This document shows, one piece after another, positions 6,790-14,908 of a stretch of DNA of 16,174 nucleotides (positions are counted from its first letter, which is position 1; each line of letters begins with the position of its first letter). Location of the stretch: assembly GCA_002394125.1 (NCBI GenBank), contig DGSY01000205.1, positions 1 through 16,174 of the forward strand. The letters run 5' to 3'. The DNA is from Ruminococcus sp. UBA4350. Lineage in GTDB: Bacteria > Bacillota > Clostridia > Oscillospirales > Ruminococcaceae. A program made the position numbers and the translations under genes. Under the pieces are notes generated by a model. It searched no databases. It was not told the DNA's origin and worked only from the letters and a program-made list of their open reading frames with translations.

Positions 6790-6819
6790 GAATCTGAAAT
6801 ATTATTTAATATCAGAATC
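6790..6819. repeat. Imperfect AT-rich inverted repeat between ABC ATPase and CotH genes
   Basis: GAATCTGAAATATT (6790-6803) is imperfectly complementary to AATATCAGAATC (6808-6819), with a 2-base bulge and one mismatch. It lies 7 bases beyond the ATPase stop. It is too AT-rich and lacks a clean T run for a confident terminator; it might be a weak terminator, a processing site or an operator for the CotH gene. I found no convincing CotH promoter in 6692-6825, so readthrough from the transporter operon is possible. Confidence 0.3.
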
Positions 6820-6825
6820 ACACTC

Positions 6826-7587
6826 TCACTGCTCCAGCTTTTTCAGGAATGCCCGCGTCCGGTCATTGGAGGGATGGTCGATGACATCACGCGGATCGCC
6901 CTCCTCGACGATCAGGCCGCCGTCCATGAACACGACATGATTCGAGACGCTCCGCGCAAAGTCGATCTCATGCGTCACGATCAGCATAGTCATCTTCTCC
7001 GCCGCCAGCTCTTTCAGTACCTTGAGGATCTCTGCGGTCAGCTCCGGATCCAGCGCAGAGGTCGGCTCATCGAAAAAGAGCATCTTCGGCTTCATCGCAA
7101 GCGCCCGCGCAATCGCAACACGCTGCTGCTGACCGCCGGAAAGCTGATAGGGATAATAGTCGCCCTTATCCGCAAGCCCCATTTTTTTCAGCAGCTTCTT
7201 TGCCTCCTCCGTGACCTCGGCGCGGTCGCGCTTCAATACGCGGATCGGCGCATCCGTGATATTCCGCATGACAGAGAAATGCGGAAACAGATTGAAATTC
7301 TGAAAGACCAGACCGAAGCTCCGCTTGATCTCGGTCATGTCCTCTTTTCCGGCATACTGCGGCCTGCCGTCCCGCTCCGTGACAGCCTTTTTGCCGCAGT
7401 AGGTCATCGTGCCGCCGTCCACGGTTTCGAGCATCGAAAGGCAGCGCAGAAATGTCGATTTTCCCGAACCGGACGGGCCGAGGATCGAAACGACCTCGCC
7501 CGCGCCGATGTGCATACTGATATCCTTCAATACCTCCAGATCTCCGAAGCGCTTGCGGATATTTTTGACTTCAAGCAAATATTCCAT
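6826..7587 (-). CDS. Polar amino-acid ABC transporter ATPase (GlnQ/HisP type)
   Basis: A 253-residue nucleotide-binding subunit that energises amino-acid import at the inner face of the membrane. It shows Walker A GPSGSGKS (37-44), Q-loop VFQNFNLFPH with Gln96, the signature LSGGQQQR (149-156), Walker B MLFFDE (169-174), the D-loop SALD and the switch histidine His205 in VTHE. The FNLFPH and THEIDFAR motifs and the length fit the polar amino-acid class. A GC-rich insertion of charged residues around 66-88 (AVTERDGRPQYAGKEDM) is somewhat longer than the usual form. It begins 12 bases downstream of the fused binding-protein/permease gene and is its obvious partner; together they make a complete importer. 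A purine-rich GGGGGAG element precedes the ATG. The amino acid transported cannot be read from this subunit. Confidence 0.93.
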   Translation of the reverse strand: MEYLLEVKNIRKRFGDLEVLKDISMHIGAGEVVSILGPSGSGKSTFLRCLSMLETVDGGTMTYCGKKAVTERDGRPQYAGKEDMTEIKRSFGLVFQNFNLFPHFSVMRNITDAPIRVLKRDRAEVTEEAKKLLKKMGLADKGDYYPYQLSGGQQQRVAIARALAMKPKMLFFDEPTSALDPELTAEILKVLKELAAEKMTMLIVTHEIDFARSVSNHVVFMDGGLIVEEGDPRDVIDHPSNDRTRAFLKKLEQ

Positions 7588-7599
7588 GTTGTCTCCCCC

Positions 7600-9840
7600 T
7601 TATCTGAAATAGTTCAGTTTCTTCTCAATGCGGTCCATGACGAATGCGACGACTGCATTGAATACATAATAGAACAGACCGGCGATGAACAGCGGCATGA
7701 TCGTTGCCTCCGATGCGGCGACCTGCTTTGCCAGCGTGAACATTTCCGTATAGGAGATCGCGAATGCGAGCGAGGTGTCCTTGACCAGCGTGATGACCTC
7801 GTTCGTCACAGAGGGGATGATGTTCTTGACCATCTGCGGGAAGATGATCCGGAAGAAGCGCTGCATTCCGCTGTAGCCGAGGATCGTGCTCGCCTCATAC
7901 TGTCCCTTCGGAACAGCCTGAATGCCGGAGCGGTAGATCTCCGCGAAATATGCCGCATAGTTCAGCGTAAATCCGATGATGACCGCATAGAAGCGGTAGG
8001 ATGCGGATGTCTGCATCCGGAACAGATAATACGGGCCGAAGAACACGACCAGTAATTGCAGCATCAGCGGTGTGCCGCGGACGATCGAGATATAGACCGA
8101 AACGAGCCAGCGCAGCGGCTTGAAACGGCTCATTCTGCCCGCAGCGATCAGCAGACCGAGCGGCAGCGAGAACAGCAGCGTCAGGAAGAAGATCGCCAGC
8201 GATGCGCCGACACCGCGCAGAAGCTGCTTGCAGATGCCGAGCAGCTTTTCCGTGAAAGGTACCTTCTCCGCGGTCTTTTCCTCTGTGGTATTGCTGCTCT
8301 CCGCCGTCAGACAGACGCTCTCATCCAGTCCCCATTCCTTTGCGATCTGCATGAAGGTGCCGTCTTTGACCATTTCCATGAGCGTCGCTTCGACCTGATC
8401 GCGCAGCGCCGTATTGCCCTTGAGAAAGCCGATGCCGTAGACCTCCGAGGAGACTGTCTCATCCAGCTTCCGGAAGCCCTCGCGCTTTTCGATCTCATAT
8501 TTCGCAACGCCGATGTCCATGCAGACCGCATCGACCGCGCCGCTTTCGAGATTCAGGAATGCACTGTTGTAATCGCCGACCTGCTGAAGCTCCTTGAAAC
8601 TCTTTGCAAGCTCGATGTTCTTTTCCTCGGCATCCTCTCCTGTGAATGCCGCCAGTGCAGAGCTGTCCGCCTGCACCGCGACCGTCTTGCCGCTTAAATC
8701 GCTGATCGCCTTGATATCGGAATCGTCCCGCACGACAACGACCTGCGAATTGTCAACGTAAGCGCTCGACCATGTGTAGTCGGATTCGCGGCCGTTGATC
8801 GTGAAGCCGTTCCAGATGCAGTCGATCGCGCCGGTCTCCAGCTCCATATCCTTGGAATTCCAGTCGATCGGCTGCTTGACGAGCGTCCAGCCGCGCCGCT
8901 TGCAGACCTCATCTGCGAGCGAAAGATCGAAGCCGACATATTCGCCGGATGCATCCTGATAGCCGTAGGGCGGGAACTCCGCATCAAAGCCGACCGTGAA
9001 GGTCGTGCGGCCGTCGCTCTCCGCTGCTGCCGCGGGCGCTTTGAGACAGACTGCGTCGGAAAGCCCCCAGTCCGCAGCGATCTGGCTGAACGTATTATCG
9101 TTCACCATTTCGTAGAGCGTTTCCTGCACCTGATCGCGCAGCTCGGTATTGCCCTTGAGGAAGCCGACGCCGTATTCCTCTGAGGAGATATGCTCATCCA
9201 GCATTTTGAATTTATCGCCGCGCTTTTCCATTTCGTATTTCGCCACGCCGATATCCATGCAGACCGCATCGACCGCGCCGCTTTCGAGATTCAGGAATGC
9301 GCTGTTGTAATCGCCGACCTGCTGTAGTTCCTTGAACTGCTTTGCAAGCTCGATATTCTTTTCCTCGGCATCCTCGCCGGTGAACGCCGCCAGCGCCGAG
9401 CTGTCCGCCTGCACCGCGACGATCTTCCCTTTCAGATCCTCCAGAGTGCTGACACCGGAATCTTTCCGCACGACCGCGACCTGCGAATTATCGACATAGG
9501 GCACTGTCCATGTGTAGCTGTCCTCTCTGCCGTTGATCGTGAAGCCGTTCCAGATGCAGTCGATCGCGCCGGTCTCCAGCTCAAGATCCTTGGAATTCCA
9601 TTCGATCGGCGTTTTCACCAGCTCCCAGCCGCGCCGCTTGCAGACCTCCTCCGCAAGCGAAAGGTCGAAGCCGACATATTCGCCGGATGCGTCCTGATAG
9701 CCGTAGGGCGGGAACTCCGCATCAAATCCGACCGTAAATTTCTGCGCCGCAGAGACCGTGATCCCGCCGATCAGACCGGTACAAAGGCCGGTCAGCATGA
9801 GTCCTGCCGTCCATGCGGCTGCAATGCTCCGCAATTTCAA
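7600..9840 (-). CDS. Tandem substrate-binding domains fused to amino-acid ABC permease (GlnP-like)
   Basis: A 746-residue membrane protein with TTG as the probable start (AAGGA about 10 bases upstream; the signal-like MKLRSIAAAWTAGLML follows directly). Residues 1-32 form a signal/anchor helix. Substrate-binding domain 1 spans about 34-266 and domain 2 about 280-511; each begins FTVGFDAEFPPYGYQDASGE. The permease spans about 527-746, with membrane segments near 545-567, 585-603, 616-630 and 715-735, and the EAA loop at 649-669 (EASTILGYSGMQRFFRIIFPQ region) that docks the ATPase. The design matches Lactococcus GlnPQ, in which two binding domains per chain give four per dimer. Unlike GlnP, the two domains here are about 80% identical by my hand count and share the pocket region (NGRE, VQADSSAL, CMDIGVAKYE), so they probably bind the same ligand. 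The substrate is likely a polar amino acid such as glutamine or glutamate, but not provable from sequence. Confidence 0.93.
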   Translation of the reverse strand: MKLRSIAAAWTAGLMLTGLCTGLIGGITVSAAQKFTVGFDAEFPPYGYQDASGEYVGFDLSLAEEVCKRRGWELVKTPIEWNSKDLELETGAIDCIWNGFTINGREDSYTWTVPYVDNSQVAVVRKDSGVSTLEDLKGKIVAVQADSSALAAFTGEDAEEKNIELAKQFKELQQVGDYNSAFLNLESGAVDAVCMDIGVAKYEMEKRGDKFKMLDEHISSEEYGVGFLKGNTELRDQVQETLYEMVNDNTFSQIAADWGLSDAVCLKAPAAAAESDGRTTFTVGFDAEFPPYGYQDASGEYVGFDLSLADEVCKRRGWTLVKQPIDWNSKDMELETGAIDCIWNGFTINGRESDYTWSSAYVDNSQVVVVRDDSDIKAISDLSGKTVAVQADSSALAAFTGEDAEEKNIELAKSFKELQQVGDYNSAFLNLESGAVDAVCMDIGVAKYEIEKREGFRKLDETVSSEVYGIGFLKGNTALRDQVEATLMEMVKDGTFMQIAKEWGLDESVCLTAESSNTTEEKTAEKVPFTEKLLGICKQLLRGVGASLAIFFLTLLFSLPLGLLIAAGRMSRFKPLRWLVSVYISIVRGTPLMLQLLVVFFGPYYLFRMQTSASYRFYAVIIGFTLNYAAYFAEIYRSGIQAVPKGQYEASTILGYSGMQRFFRIIFPQMVKNIIPSVTNEVITLVKDTSLAFAISYTEMFTLAKQVAASEATIMPLFIAGLFYYVFNAVVAFVMDRIEKKLNYFR
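8308..9738 (-). repeat. Internal tandem duplication of the binding-domain coding sequence
   Basis: Copy 1 (9738-9043) and copy 2 (9000-8308) repeat with a 738-base period, for example CCATGCAGACCGCATCGACC at 9255 and at 8517. Long stretches are nearly identical at the DNA level, including synonymous positions, most strongly in the blocks encoding VQADSSALAAF through DIGVAKYE. The copies differ most at their C-terminal thirds. Confidence 0.9.
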
Positions 9841-9884
9841 AGTGATCGCTTCCTTTCTGTCGAAAACAGTATTCTCATATTACT

Positions 9885-9913
9885 ATTTTACCATATTATC
9901 ACAGAAAAAGCAA
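9885..9913 (-). promoter_or_regulatory. Probable promoter of the ABC transporter operon
   Basis: On the minus strand TTGCTT (9913-9908) and TAAAAT (9890-9885) are separated by 17 bases. The match is moderate. It is divergent from the promoter at 9959-9987, with about 45 bases between the two -35 boxes. Confidence 0.5.
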
Positions 9914-9958
9914 TAGCTTCGGCGGGATGTTTTTCGCCGCGCAAAAGATGCGGAACAG

Positions 9959-9987
9959 TTGACATTTTGCGCGATTTATGATATGAT
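9959..9987 (+). promoter_or_regulatory. Promoter of the SDR-trk cluster
   Basis: TTGACA (9959-9964) and TATGAT (9982-9987) with a 17-base spacer. It is the only convincing promoter seen before the six-gene cluster at 10052-15772. Confidence 0.7.
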
Positions 9988-10051
9988 ACCTTTATCGGTG
10001 TATTGTCATGAATATGCCGAAATACGGATCACATGAAAAGGAGAGGGTTTT

Positions 10052-10780
10052 ATGTTGGATCTGAAAGGAAAATGGGCGCTCGTCACCGGCGCGAGCCGGG
10101 GCATCGGCAAACTCGCCGCAGAAGCGCTCGCAGAACACGGCTGCAATCTGATCTTGCTCAGCCGCGACAAACAGCACACGGCACCGCTCGCTGCGGTGCT
10201 CTCGGAGAGGGTCATGGTTCATGAGGTCGCCTGCGATCTCGCGGATGCACAATCCGTGGAGCAGGCCATTGCGGAGATCGACGCGCTCGGCGTGCCGGTC
10301 GATGTCATACTGAACAATGCCGGTGTGCAGATCGCCTACCGTACCGATTACTGGCAGACGCCCGTCAGCGATTACATGACGAGCTTCCAGATCAACACGG
10401 TCTCGCCGATGATGCTCTGCTATCACTTCATCCCGAAGATGATCGAACGCGGCTTCGGCAGAGTGGTCAATACGACCAGCGGCATCCGGCTCGAACCGGA
10501 GCAGGCAGGCTATTCCGCCAGCAAGGCCGCACTGGACAAGGTCACGATCGACCTCGGCTCAAAGCTCGAAGGCACGGGCGTTGCGATCAATCTGACCGAT
10601 CCCGGCTGGTGCCGCACCGATCTCGGCGGCCCGCACGCCCCGAACGCACCGGAATCGGCTCTGCCCGGCGTGATCGTCGGCGCATTCATCGAACAGCCGA
10701 AATCCGGCAGAAATCTGGCGGCCGGACTGTTCTACGGCATGACGCTCGAAGAAGCCGCTGCAAAAGCCGATACAATGTAA
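10052..10780 (+). CDS. Short-chain dehydrogenase/reductase
   Basis: A 242-residue classical-type SDR, an NAD(P)-dependent oxidoreductase in the cytosol. AAAGGAG (10037-10043) sits 8 bases before the ATG. The cofactor glycine motif is TGASRGIG (12-19), the NNAG motif is at 88-91, and the catalytic tetrad is Asn115, Ser143, Tyr154 and Lys158 (GYSASKAALDK). The PG motif (DPGWCRTDLGG, 183-193) follows the fold's usual position. Arginine at 16 in the glycine motif and Arg38 after beta-2 (LLSRDK) favour NADP(H), as an inference. The substrate cannot be predicted; the C-terminal substrate loop is short. Its stop codon overlaps the start of the next gene by one base, so translation of the two is likely coupled. 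Confidence 0.9.
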   Translation: MLDLKGKWALVTGASRGIGKLAAEALAEHGCNLILLSRDKQHTAPLAAVLSERVMVHEVACDLADAQSVEQAIAEIDALGVPVDVILNNAGVQIAYRTDYWQTPVSDYMTSFQINTVSPMMLCYHFIPKMIERGFGRVVNTTSGIRLEPEQAGYSASKAALDKVTIDLGSKLEGTGVAINLTDPGWCRTDLGGPHAPNAPESALPGVIVGAFIEQPKSGRNLAAGLFYGMTLEEAAAKADTM

Positions 10781-11283
10781 TGGGACTTGATTTTGACCTC
10801 TGGGCGGAGATCCGCCGGAAATCCGACGGAAAGCCCGTCACGCATACGAAATTGTGGAAGGGTGAAAGCCCGCGGTTCCATGTTTTCTGGTCGGGAGACT
10901 ATGACATCATGCACGGCGTGATTGATACGCTCAACCGCTGCTGCGGGACTGCCTATGATGAATATACCGGCAGAATGGATGTGCCGCCTGATGCGCTCGT
11001 ACCGATCTACCGCTGGCTGCTGAGCCGCTGCGATATCCCGAAGGATGATCCGCTCCGGCAGAATCACGCGGAGTGGCCGGAGCTCTATGAGCATCCGCTC
11101 CATGCAGAGCAGCAGAATCTGCATCTTGCCAAGGCCGTGCATTCGCTCATCGTGGATGTATTTCAGCCGAAGGATTTCTTTTTCAGCGATGCGTCAGAGC
11201 ATATGACGGAAGCGGATGCAGATGACTATACAGAGCATCCGGAAAACTACGAATGGCATTTTGAGATTACGAACTGGTGGTGA
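10780..11283 (+). CDS. Uncharacterised protein, translationally coupled to the SDR gene
   Basis: I do not recognise this 167-residue protein. The ATG at 10780 shares its A with the SDR stop (TAATG), which argues for this start rather than upstream in-frame codons. It is soluble, rich in aromatic, histidine and acidic residues, and has no signal peptide or membrane helix. The N-terminus (MGLDFDLWAEIRRKSDGKPV) and FHVFWSGDYDIMHGVIDTLN suggest a mixed alpha/beta fold; the C-terminal half is acidic and ends EWHFEITNWW. Cysteines are Cys54, Cys55 and Cys84. It sits 3 bases ahead of the phosphatase gene, so the three genes form a tight unit. A function cannot be assigned; the tight packing is the main reason to accept it as real. 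Confidence 0.75.
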   Translation: MGLDFDLWAEIRRKSDGKPVTHTKLWKGESPRFHVFWSGDYDIMHGVIDTLNRCCGTAYDEYTGRMDVPPDALVPIYRWLLSRCDIPKDDPLRQNHAEWPELYEHPLHAEQQNLHLAKAVHSLIVDVFQPKDFFFSDASEHMTEADADDYTEHPENYEWHFEITNWW

Positions 11284-11286
11284 ACG

Positions 11287-12018
11287 ATGAAGCTGATCAT
11301 CATCCGGCACGGTGATCCCGACTACGAACACGATTCGCTGACGGAGGCCGGTGTCATCGAGGCAAAGCTGCTCGCCGGACGCCTCGCACAGCATGAAAAC
11401 ATCGCGGCGTTCTATGTCTCCCCGCTGGGGCGCGCACAGGCGACCGCGCAATATACACTCGATGCGCTGCACCGCACGGCGGAAACCCTGCCGTGGCTGC
11501 GCGAATTCCATGCGCCGATCCTGCATCCCGACACCGGTGATGTCCGTGTCCCGTGGGACTGGCTCCCGCAGGCATGGACGGCCGAGCCGCGCTATTACGA
11601 CAAGGACAAGTGGGCGGAGACGGAGATCATGCAGGAATACGGCGTCGGCGCGGAGGCACAGCGCGTTTATGACGGGCTTGACCGGCTGCTCGAACGCCAC
11701 GGATACCGCCGTGACGGTCTTGTCTGGCGGCCTGACCACCCCAATAACGATACCGTTGTTTTATTCTGTCACTTCGGTGTGGAATGCGTCATGCTCGGAC
11801 ATCTGATCGGTGCATCGCCGATGGTGCTCTGGCACGGGCTCTGCGCCGCACCGACGGCAGTGACAGTCCTCACGACAGAGGAGCGCCGGAAGGGTACTGT
11901 CTCCTTCCGGATCAATACATTCGGTGACACCGGACATCTGCTCGCAGGCGGGCGGGAGCCTTCCTTTTCTGCCCGCTTCTGCGAGGCCTATGACAATGCC
12001 GATGAGCGGCATGACTGA
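11287..12018 (+). CDS. Histidine phosphatase superfamily protein
   Basis: A 243-residue soluble member of the phosphoglycerate-mutase-like branch 1 superfamily. The signature LIIIRHGDPDYE begins the protein, with Arg7, the phospho-accepting His8 and Gly9. Arg49 (SPLGRAQAT) is the second phosphate-binding arginine, Glu73 (LREFH) fits the proton donor, and His162 (LFCHFGVE) completes the pocket. A long insertion at about 78-150, containing VPWDWLPQAW and YYDKDKW, forms a cap that should set the substrate. These enzymes remove phosphate from diverse small molecules or proteins; being a true glycolytic mutase is unlikely given the cap and context. The gene begins 3 bases after the previous stop, with only a weak GGTGG-like ribosome site, consistent with coupled translation. 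Confidence 0.9.
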   Translation: MKLIIIRHGDPDYEHDSLTEAGVIEAKLLAGRLAQHENIAAFYVSPLGRAQATAQYTLDALHRTAETLPWLREFHAPILHPDTGDVRVPWDWLPQAWTAEPRYYDKDKWAETEIMQEYGVGAEAQRVYDGLDRLLERHGYRRDGLVWRPDHPNNDTVVLFCHFGVECVMLGHLIGASPMVLWHGLCAAPTAVTVLTTEERRKGTVSFRINTFGDTGHLLAGGREPSFSARFCEAYDNADERHD

Positions 12019-12064
12019 TCGGTATGCCCGACGCAAAGCATGACTTTCGGAGGAGAAAAGGGAT

Positions 12065-13420
12065 TTGAACATTATTATTGTCGGATGCGGAAAGGTCGGC
12101 AGAGTGCTGGCCGAGCGGCTCAATGAACAGGGCAACAGCATCACAGTCGTCGATATCAACAGCGTCCGGGTCAATGAGACCGCCGAGCGCTATGATGTCA
12201 TGGGCATCGCCGGCGACGGCGTCAACCACAAAACGCTGGAGGAAGCCGGCGTCGCGAAGGCCGATCTGCTGATCGCAGTCACAGGCTCCGACGAGCGGAA
12301 TCTGCTCTGCTGCCTGATTGCGAAAAAGGCCGGCGGCTGCCAGACGATCGCACGCGTGCGCTCGCCGCAGTACAGCGACGAGATCTCCTATCTCAAGGAG
12401 GAGCTCGGCCTTGCAATGGTCATCAATCCGGAGTTTGCCGCTGCGGAGGAGATCGCAAGACTGCTGCGCTTCCCGTCCGCGCTCAAGATCGACACCTTCG
12501 TCAAGGGACGCGTCGAGCTGCTGAAATTCAAGCTGCCGGAGGACTCCCCGCTCTGCGATATGTGCGTCAGGGATATCGCCCCGAAGCTGCACTGTGATGT
12601 GCTGGTCTGCACGGTTGAGCGCGGTGAATCCGCCTATATTGCATCCGGTGATTTCCACTTCGCGCCGCATGACGTCATCTCGATCATTGCGGAGCCGAAA
12701 AACGCACTCACATTCTTCAAAAAAATCGGCTACAAGGTCAAATCCGCCAACAATGCGCTGATCGCGGGCGGCGGCGATATCACGCTCTATCTCTGCAAGC
12801 TGCTGGAGAAATCCGGCATCAGCCTGACCGTCATCGAAAAGGATTCCGCAAGAGCCGACCTGCTCTCCGACGAGCTTTCGGATGTCAATATCATCCATGA
12901 CGATGCCGCGAATCAGGAAATGCTGCTGCGCGAGGATATCGACCGCGCAGATGCGTTCGTGACGCTGACGAATCTCGATGAAGAAAACATCCTGCTCTCG
13001 CTCTATGCGAAATCGGTTTGCAATGGCAAGATCATCACAAAGATCAACCGGATCGAATTTGATTCGGTCATTGAGCATCTTGACCTCGACGCGATCATCT
13101 ATCCGAAAAATATCACGAGTGATCTGATCGTGCGCTATGTCCGCGCCATGAAAAAGACGCTCGGCACGAACCTCGAAACGCTCTATCAGATCATCAAGGG
13201 CAAGGTCGAGGCGGCCGAATTCATCGTGCAGGAGGAATGCGCCCTGACCGAAGCGCCGCTGAGCCAGCTCCGGCTGAAAAGCGGTGTGCTCGTTGCTGCG
13301 ATCTCCCGCGACCGCAAGGTTCTGATCCCGCGCGGCAGTGATACGATCCGCCGGGGCGATTCCGTTGTCGTCGTCACGAATCATCTCGGACTGCATGACA
13401 TGAACGATCTGCTCGCGTGA
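12065..13420 (+). CDS. trkA: Trk potassium uptake regulatory subunit TrkA
   Basis: A 451-residue cytosolic gating ring subunit for the TrkH channel-like transporter. TTG at 12065 is the start: GGAGGAG (12049-12055) is 9 bases upstream and MNIIIVGCGKVG is the expected opening. It is the full double-length form: RCK_N 1 with GCGKVG (7-12) and the nucleotide-ribose Asp30; RCK_C 1 at about 140-220; RCK_N 2 from about 230 (ALIAGGGDITLYL) with Glu258 at the matching position; RCK_C 2 at about 370-451. The first N half has the typical NAD(H)/ATP-binding pattern; the second is glycine-rich (AGGGDI). Nucleotide binding opens or closes K+ flux. It lies 18 bases ahead of trkH. Confidence 0.95.
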   Translation: MNIIIVGCGKVGRVLAERLNEQGNSITVVDINSVRVNETAERYDVMGIAGDGVNHKTLEEAGVAKADLLIAVTGSDERNLLCCLIAKKAGGCQTIARVRSPQYSDEISYLKEELGLAMVINPEFAAAEEIARLLRFPSALKIDTFVKGRVELLKFKLPEDSPLCDMCVRDIAPKLHCDVLVCTVERGESAYIASGDFHFAPHDVISIIAEPKNALTFFKKIGYKVKSANNALIAGGGDITLYLCKLLEKSGISLTVIEKDSARADLLSDELSDVNIIHDDAANQEMLLREDIDRADAFVTLTNLDEENILLSLYAKSVCNGKIITKINRIEFDSVIEHLDLDAIIYPKNITSDLIVRYVRAMKKTLGTNLETLYQIIKGKVEAAEFIVQEECALTEAPLSQLRLKSGVLVAAISRDRKVLIPRGSDTIRRGDSVVVVTNHLGLHDMNDLLA

Positions 13421-13438
13421 CGGAGGAAGAAAAGCAGC

Positions 13439-14875
13439 ATGAACATAGGAATGACCATCTATATCCTCGGCATTATCACGGCCTTTGAGGGCGTATTTAT
13501 GCTTGTCCCGACAGCGACGGCCGCCGTCTATCACGAAAAGCAGCTTTTGCTTTTTGCGATCATGTCCCTCGTCCTGATCGCTGCCGGCGGGATCATCACG
13601 CGCTTTAAGCCGAAGAACAAGACGCTGTTCGCAAAGGACGGCTTTCTGATCGTCGCGCTGAGCTGGCTGCTGATGAGCTTGTTCGGCGCACTCCCCTTCT
13701 GCATCTCCGGCACGATCCCGCATTTTGTCGATGCGATGTTTGAAGCGGTCTCCGGCTTCACGACAACCGGCGCGAGCATCCTGCACACGCTGGAGGGCGT
13801 CCCGAAATGTATGCTGATGTGGCGCAGCTTCATGCACTGGATCGGCGGCATGGGCGTGCTGGTCTTTATTATGGCGATCCTGCCGCTTTCCGGCGGACAG
13901 AATATGTATCTGATGAAGGCGGAGAGCCCCGGCCCCTCGGTCGGCAAGCTCGTTCCGCGTGTCCGCACGACTGCCTTTCTGCTGTATGCGATCTATTTTG
14001 TACTGACCGTCGCGGAATTCATTCTGCTGCTGATTGGCGGAATGCCCGTCTTTGACGCGATCAATATCGCCGTCGCAACAGCCGGCACCGGCGGCTTCTC
14101 CTGCGATCCCGCAGGTATGCCGTATTCGCCGTTCTGCATCAATGTCATCACGGTGTTCATGTTCCTGTTCGCGGCGAATTTCACATTCTATTTCCTGCTG
14201 ATCCGCCGCAGATTCAAGGAAGCGTTCAGCGAGGAGATCAGGCTCTATCTCGGCATCATTGCATTCGCGATCATCACGATCTTTCTCGACATCCGGCATC
14301 TGCCGATGTTCAGCGGTGCCGGTGAAGCGCTGATGCACGGCGCCTTTACGATCGGCTCGCTGCTTTCCTCGACCGGCTTCGCGACCGTTGATTTTGACAA
14401 ATGGCCGGCTTATTCACGGACGCTGCTGGTCATGCTGATGTTCGTCGGCGCCTGCGCAGGCAGTACCGGCGGCGGCATCAAGGTCTCGCGCCTGATCATC
14501 CTGTTCAAGAATATGACGAATGAATTCCGCGTGATGATGCACCCGCGTCAGGTCAAGCGCGTCAAAATGGACGGGCAGCAGGTGGACGGCGAGGTCATCC
14601 GCTCCGTTCATGTTTATCTCGCCTGCTACATCATGATCTACGCGGTCAGTATGCTGGTGCTGTCGCTCGATCATCTCGACCTGACGACCAATTTCACAGC
14701 TGTTGTTGCAACACTCAACAACATCGGCCCCGGCCTGAATATGGTCGGCCCGACATCGAATTATGACGTATTTACGACATCATCAAAGGTCGTGCTGATC
14801 TTCGATATGCTCGCAGGACGGCTTGAGCTGTTCCCGATCGTACTGCTGCTCGCACCCTCGACATGGAAAAAATAA
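13439..14875 (+). CDS. trkH: Trk potassium uptake membrane subunit TrkH
   Basis: A 478-residue integral membrane protein of the TrkH/KtrB superfamily that moves K+ inward. Its four pore segments are visible: TTTGAS (108-113), AGTGGF (215-220), SSTGFA (310-315) and NIGPGLN (428-434). GSTGGGIKVSR (341-351) matches the flexible intramembrane loop that gates the pore, and GRLELFP (460-466) is the family's closing motif. About ten hydrophobic segments can be seen, beginning with YILGIITAFEGVFMLVP. GGAGG (13422-13426) lies 12 bases before the ATG, a rather long spacing. It follows trkA directly, giving a complete Trk system. The patatin gene follows 33 bases after the stop with no terminator between. 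Confidence 0.95.
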   Translation: MNIGMTIYILGIITAFEGVFMLVPTATAAVYHEKQLLLFAIMSLVLIAAGGIITRFKPKNKTLFAKDGFLIVALSWLLMSLFGALPFCISGTIPHFVDAMFEAVSGFTTTGASILHTLEGVPKCMLMWRSFMHWIGGMGVLVFIMAILPLSGGQNMYLMKAESPGPSVGKLVPRVRTTAFLLYAIYFVLTVAEFILLLIGGMPVFDAINIAVATAGTGGFSCDPAGMPYSPFCINVITVFMFLFAANFTFYFLLIRRRFKEAFSEEIRLYLGIIAFAIITIFLDIRHLPMFSGAGEALMHGAFTIGSLLSSTGFATVDFDKWPAYSRTLLVMLMFVGACAGSTGGGIKVSRLIILFKNMTNEFRVMMHPRQVKRVKMDGQQVDGEVIRSVHVYLACYIMIYAVSMLVLSLDHLDLTTNFTAVVATLNNIGPGLNMVGPTSNYDVFTTSSKVVLIFDMLAGRLELFPIVLLLAPSTWKK

Positions 14876-14908
14876 TGCTGGAAATTTCGCAATGAACGGA
14901 GAATCAGA

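Noticed and set aside
9920..9939. CGGCG/CGCCG short inverted repeat between the divergent promoters
   Set aside because: Only 5 pairs with a 10-base loop; too weak to call an operator or structure.
10008..10064. An 18-codon open frame (ATG at 10008) overlapping the SDR start, possible leader peptide
   Set aside because: No ribosome binding site precedes it and its composition is not that of an attenuation leader; it runs through the SDR ribosome site by chance.
11912..14338. A very long open frame on the minus strand (about 800 codons) opposite trkA and trkH
   Set aside because: It is a mirror of high-GC coding sequence: the encoded protein is full of Arg, His, Asp and Gln with no recognisable domain, while the + strand genes have complete family motifs and ribosome sites.
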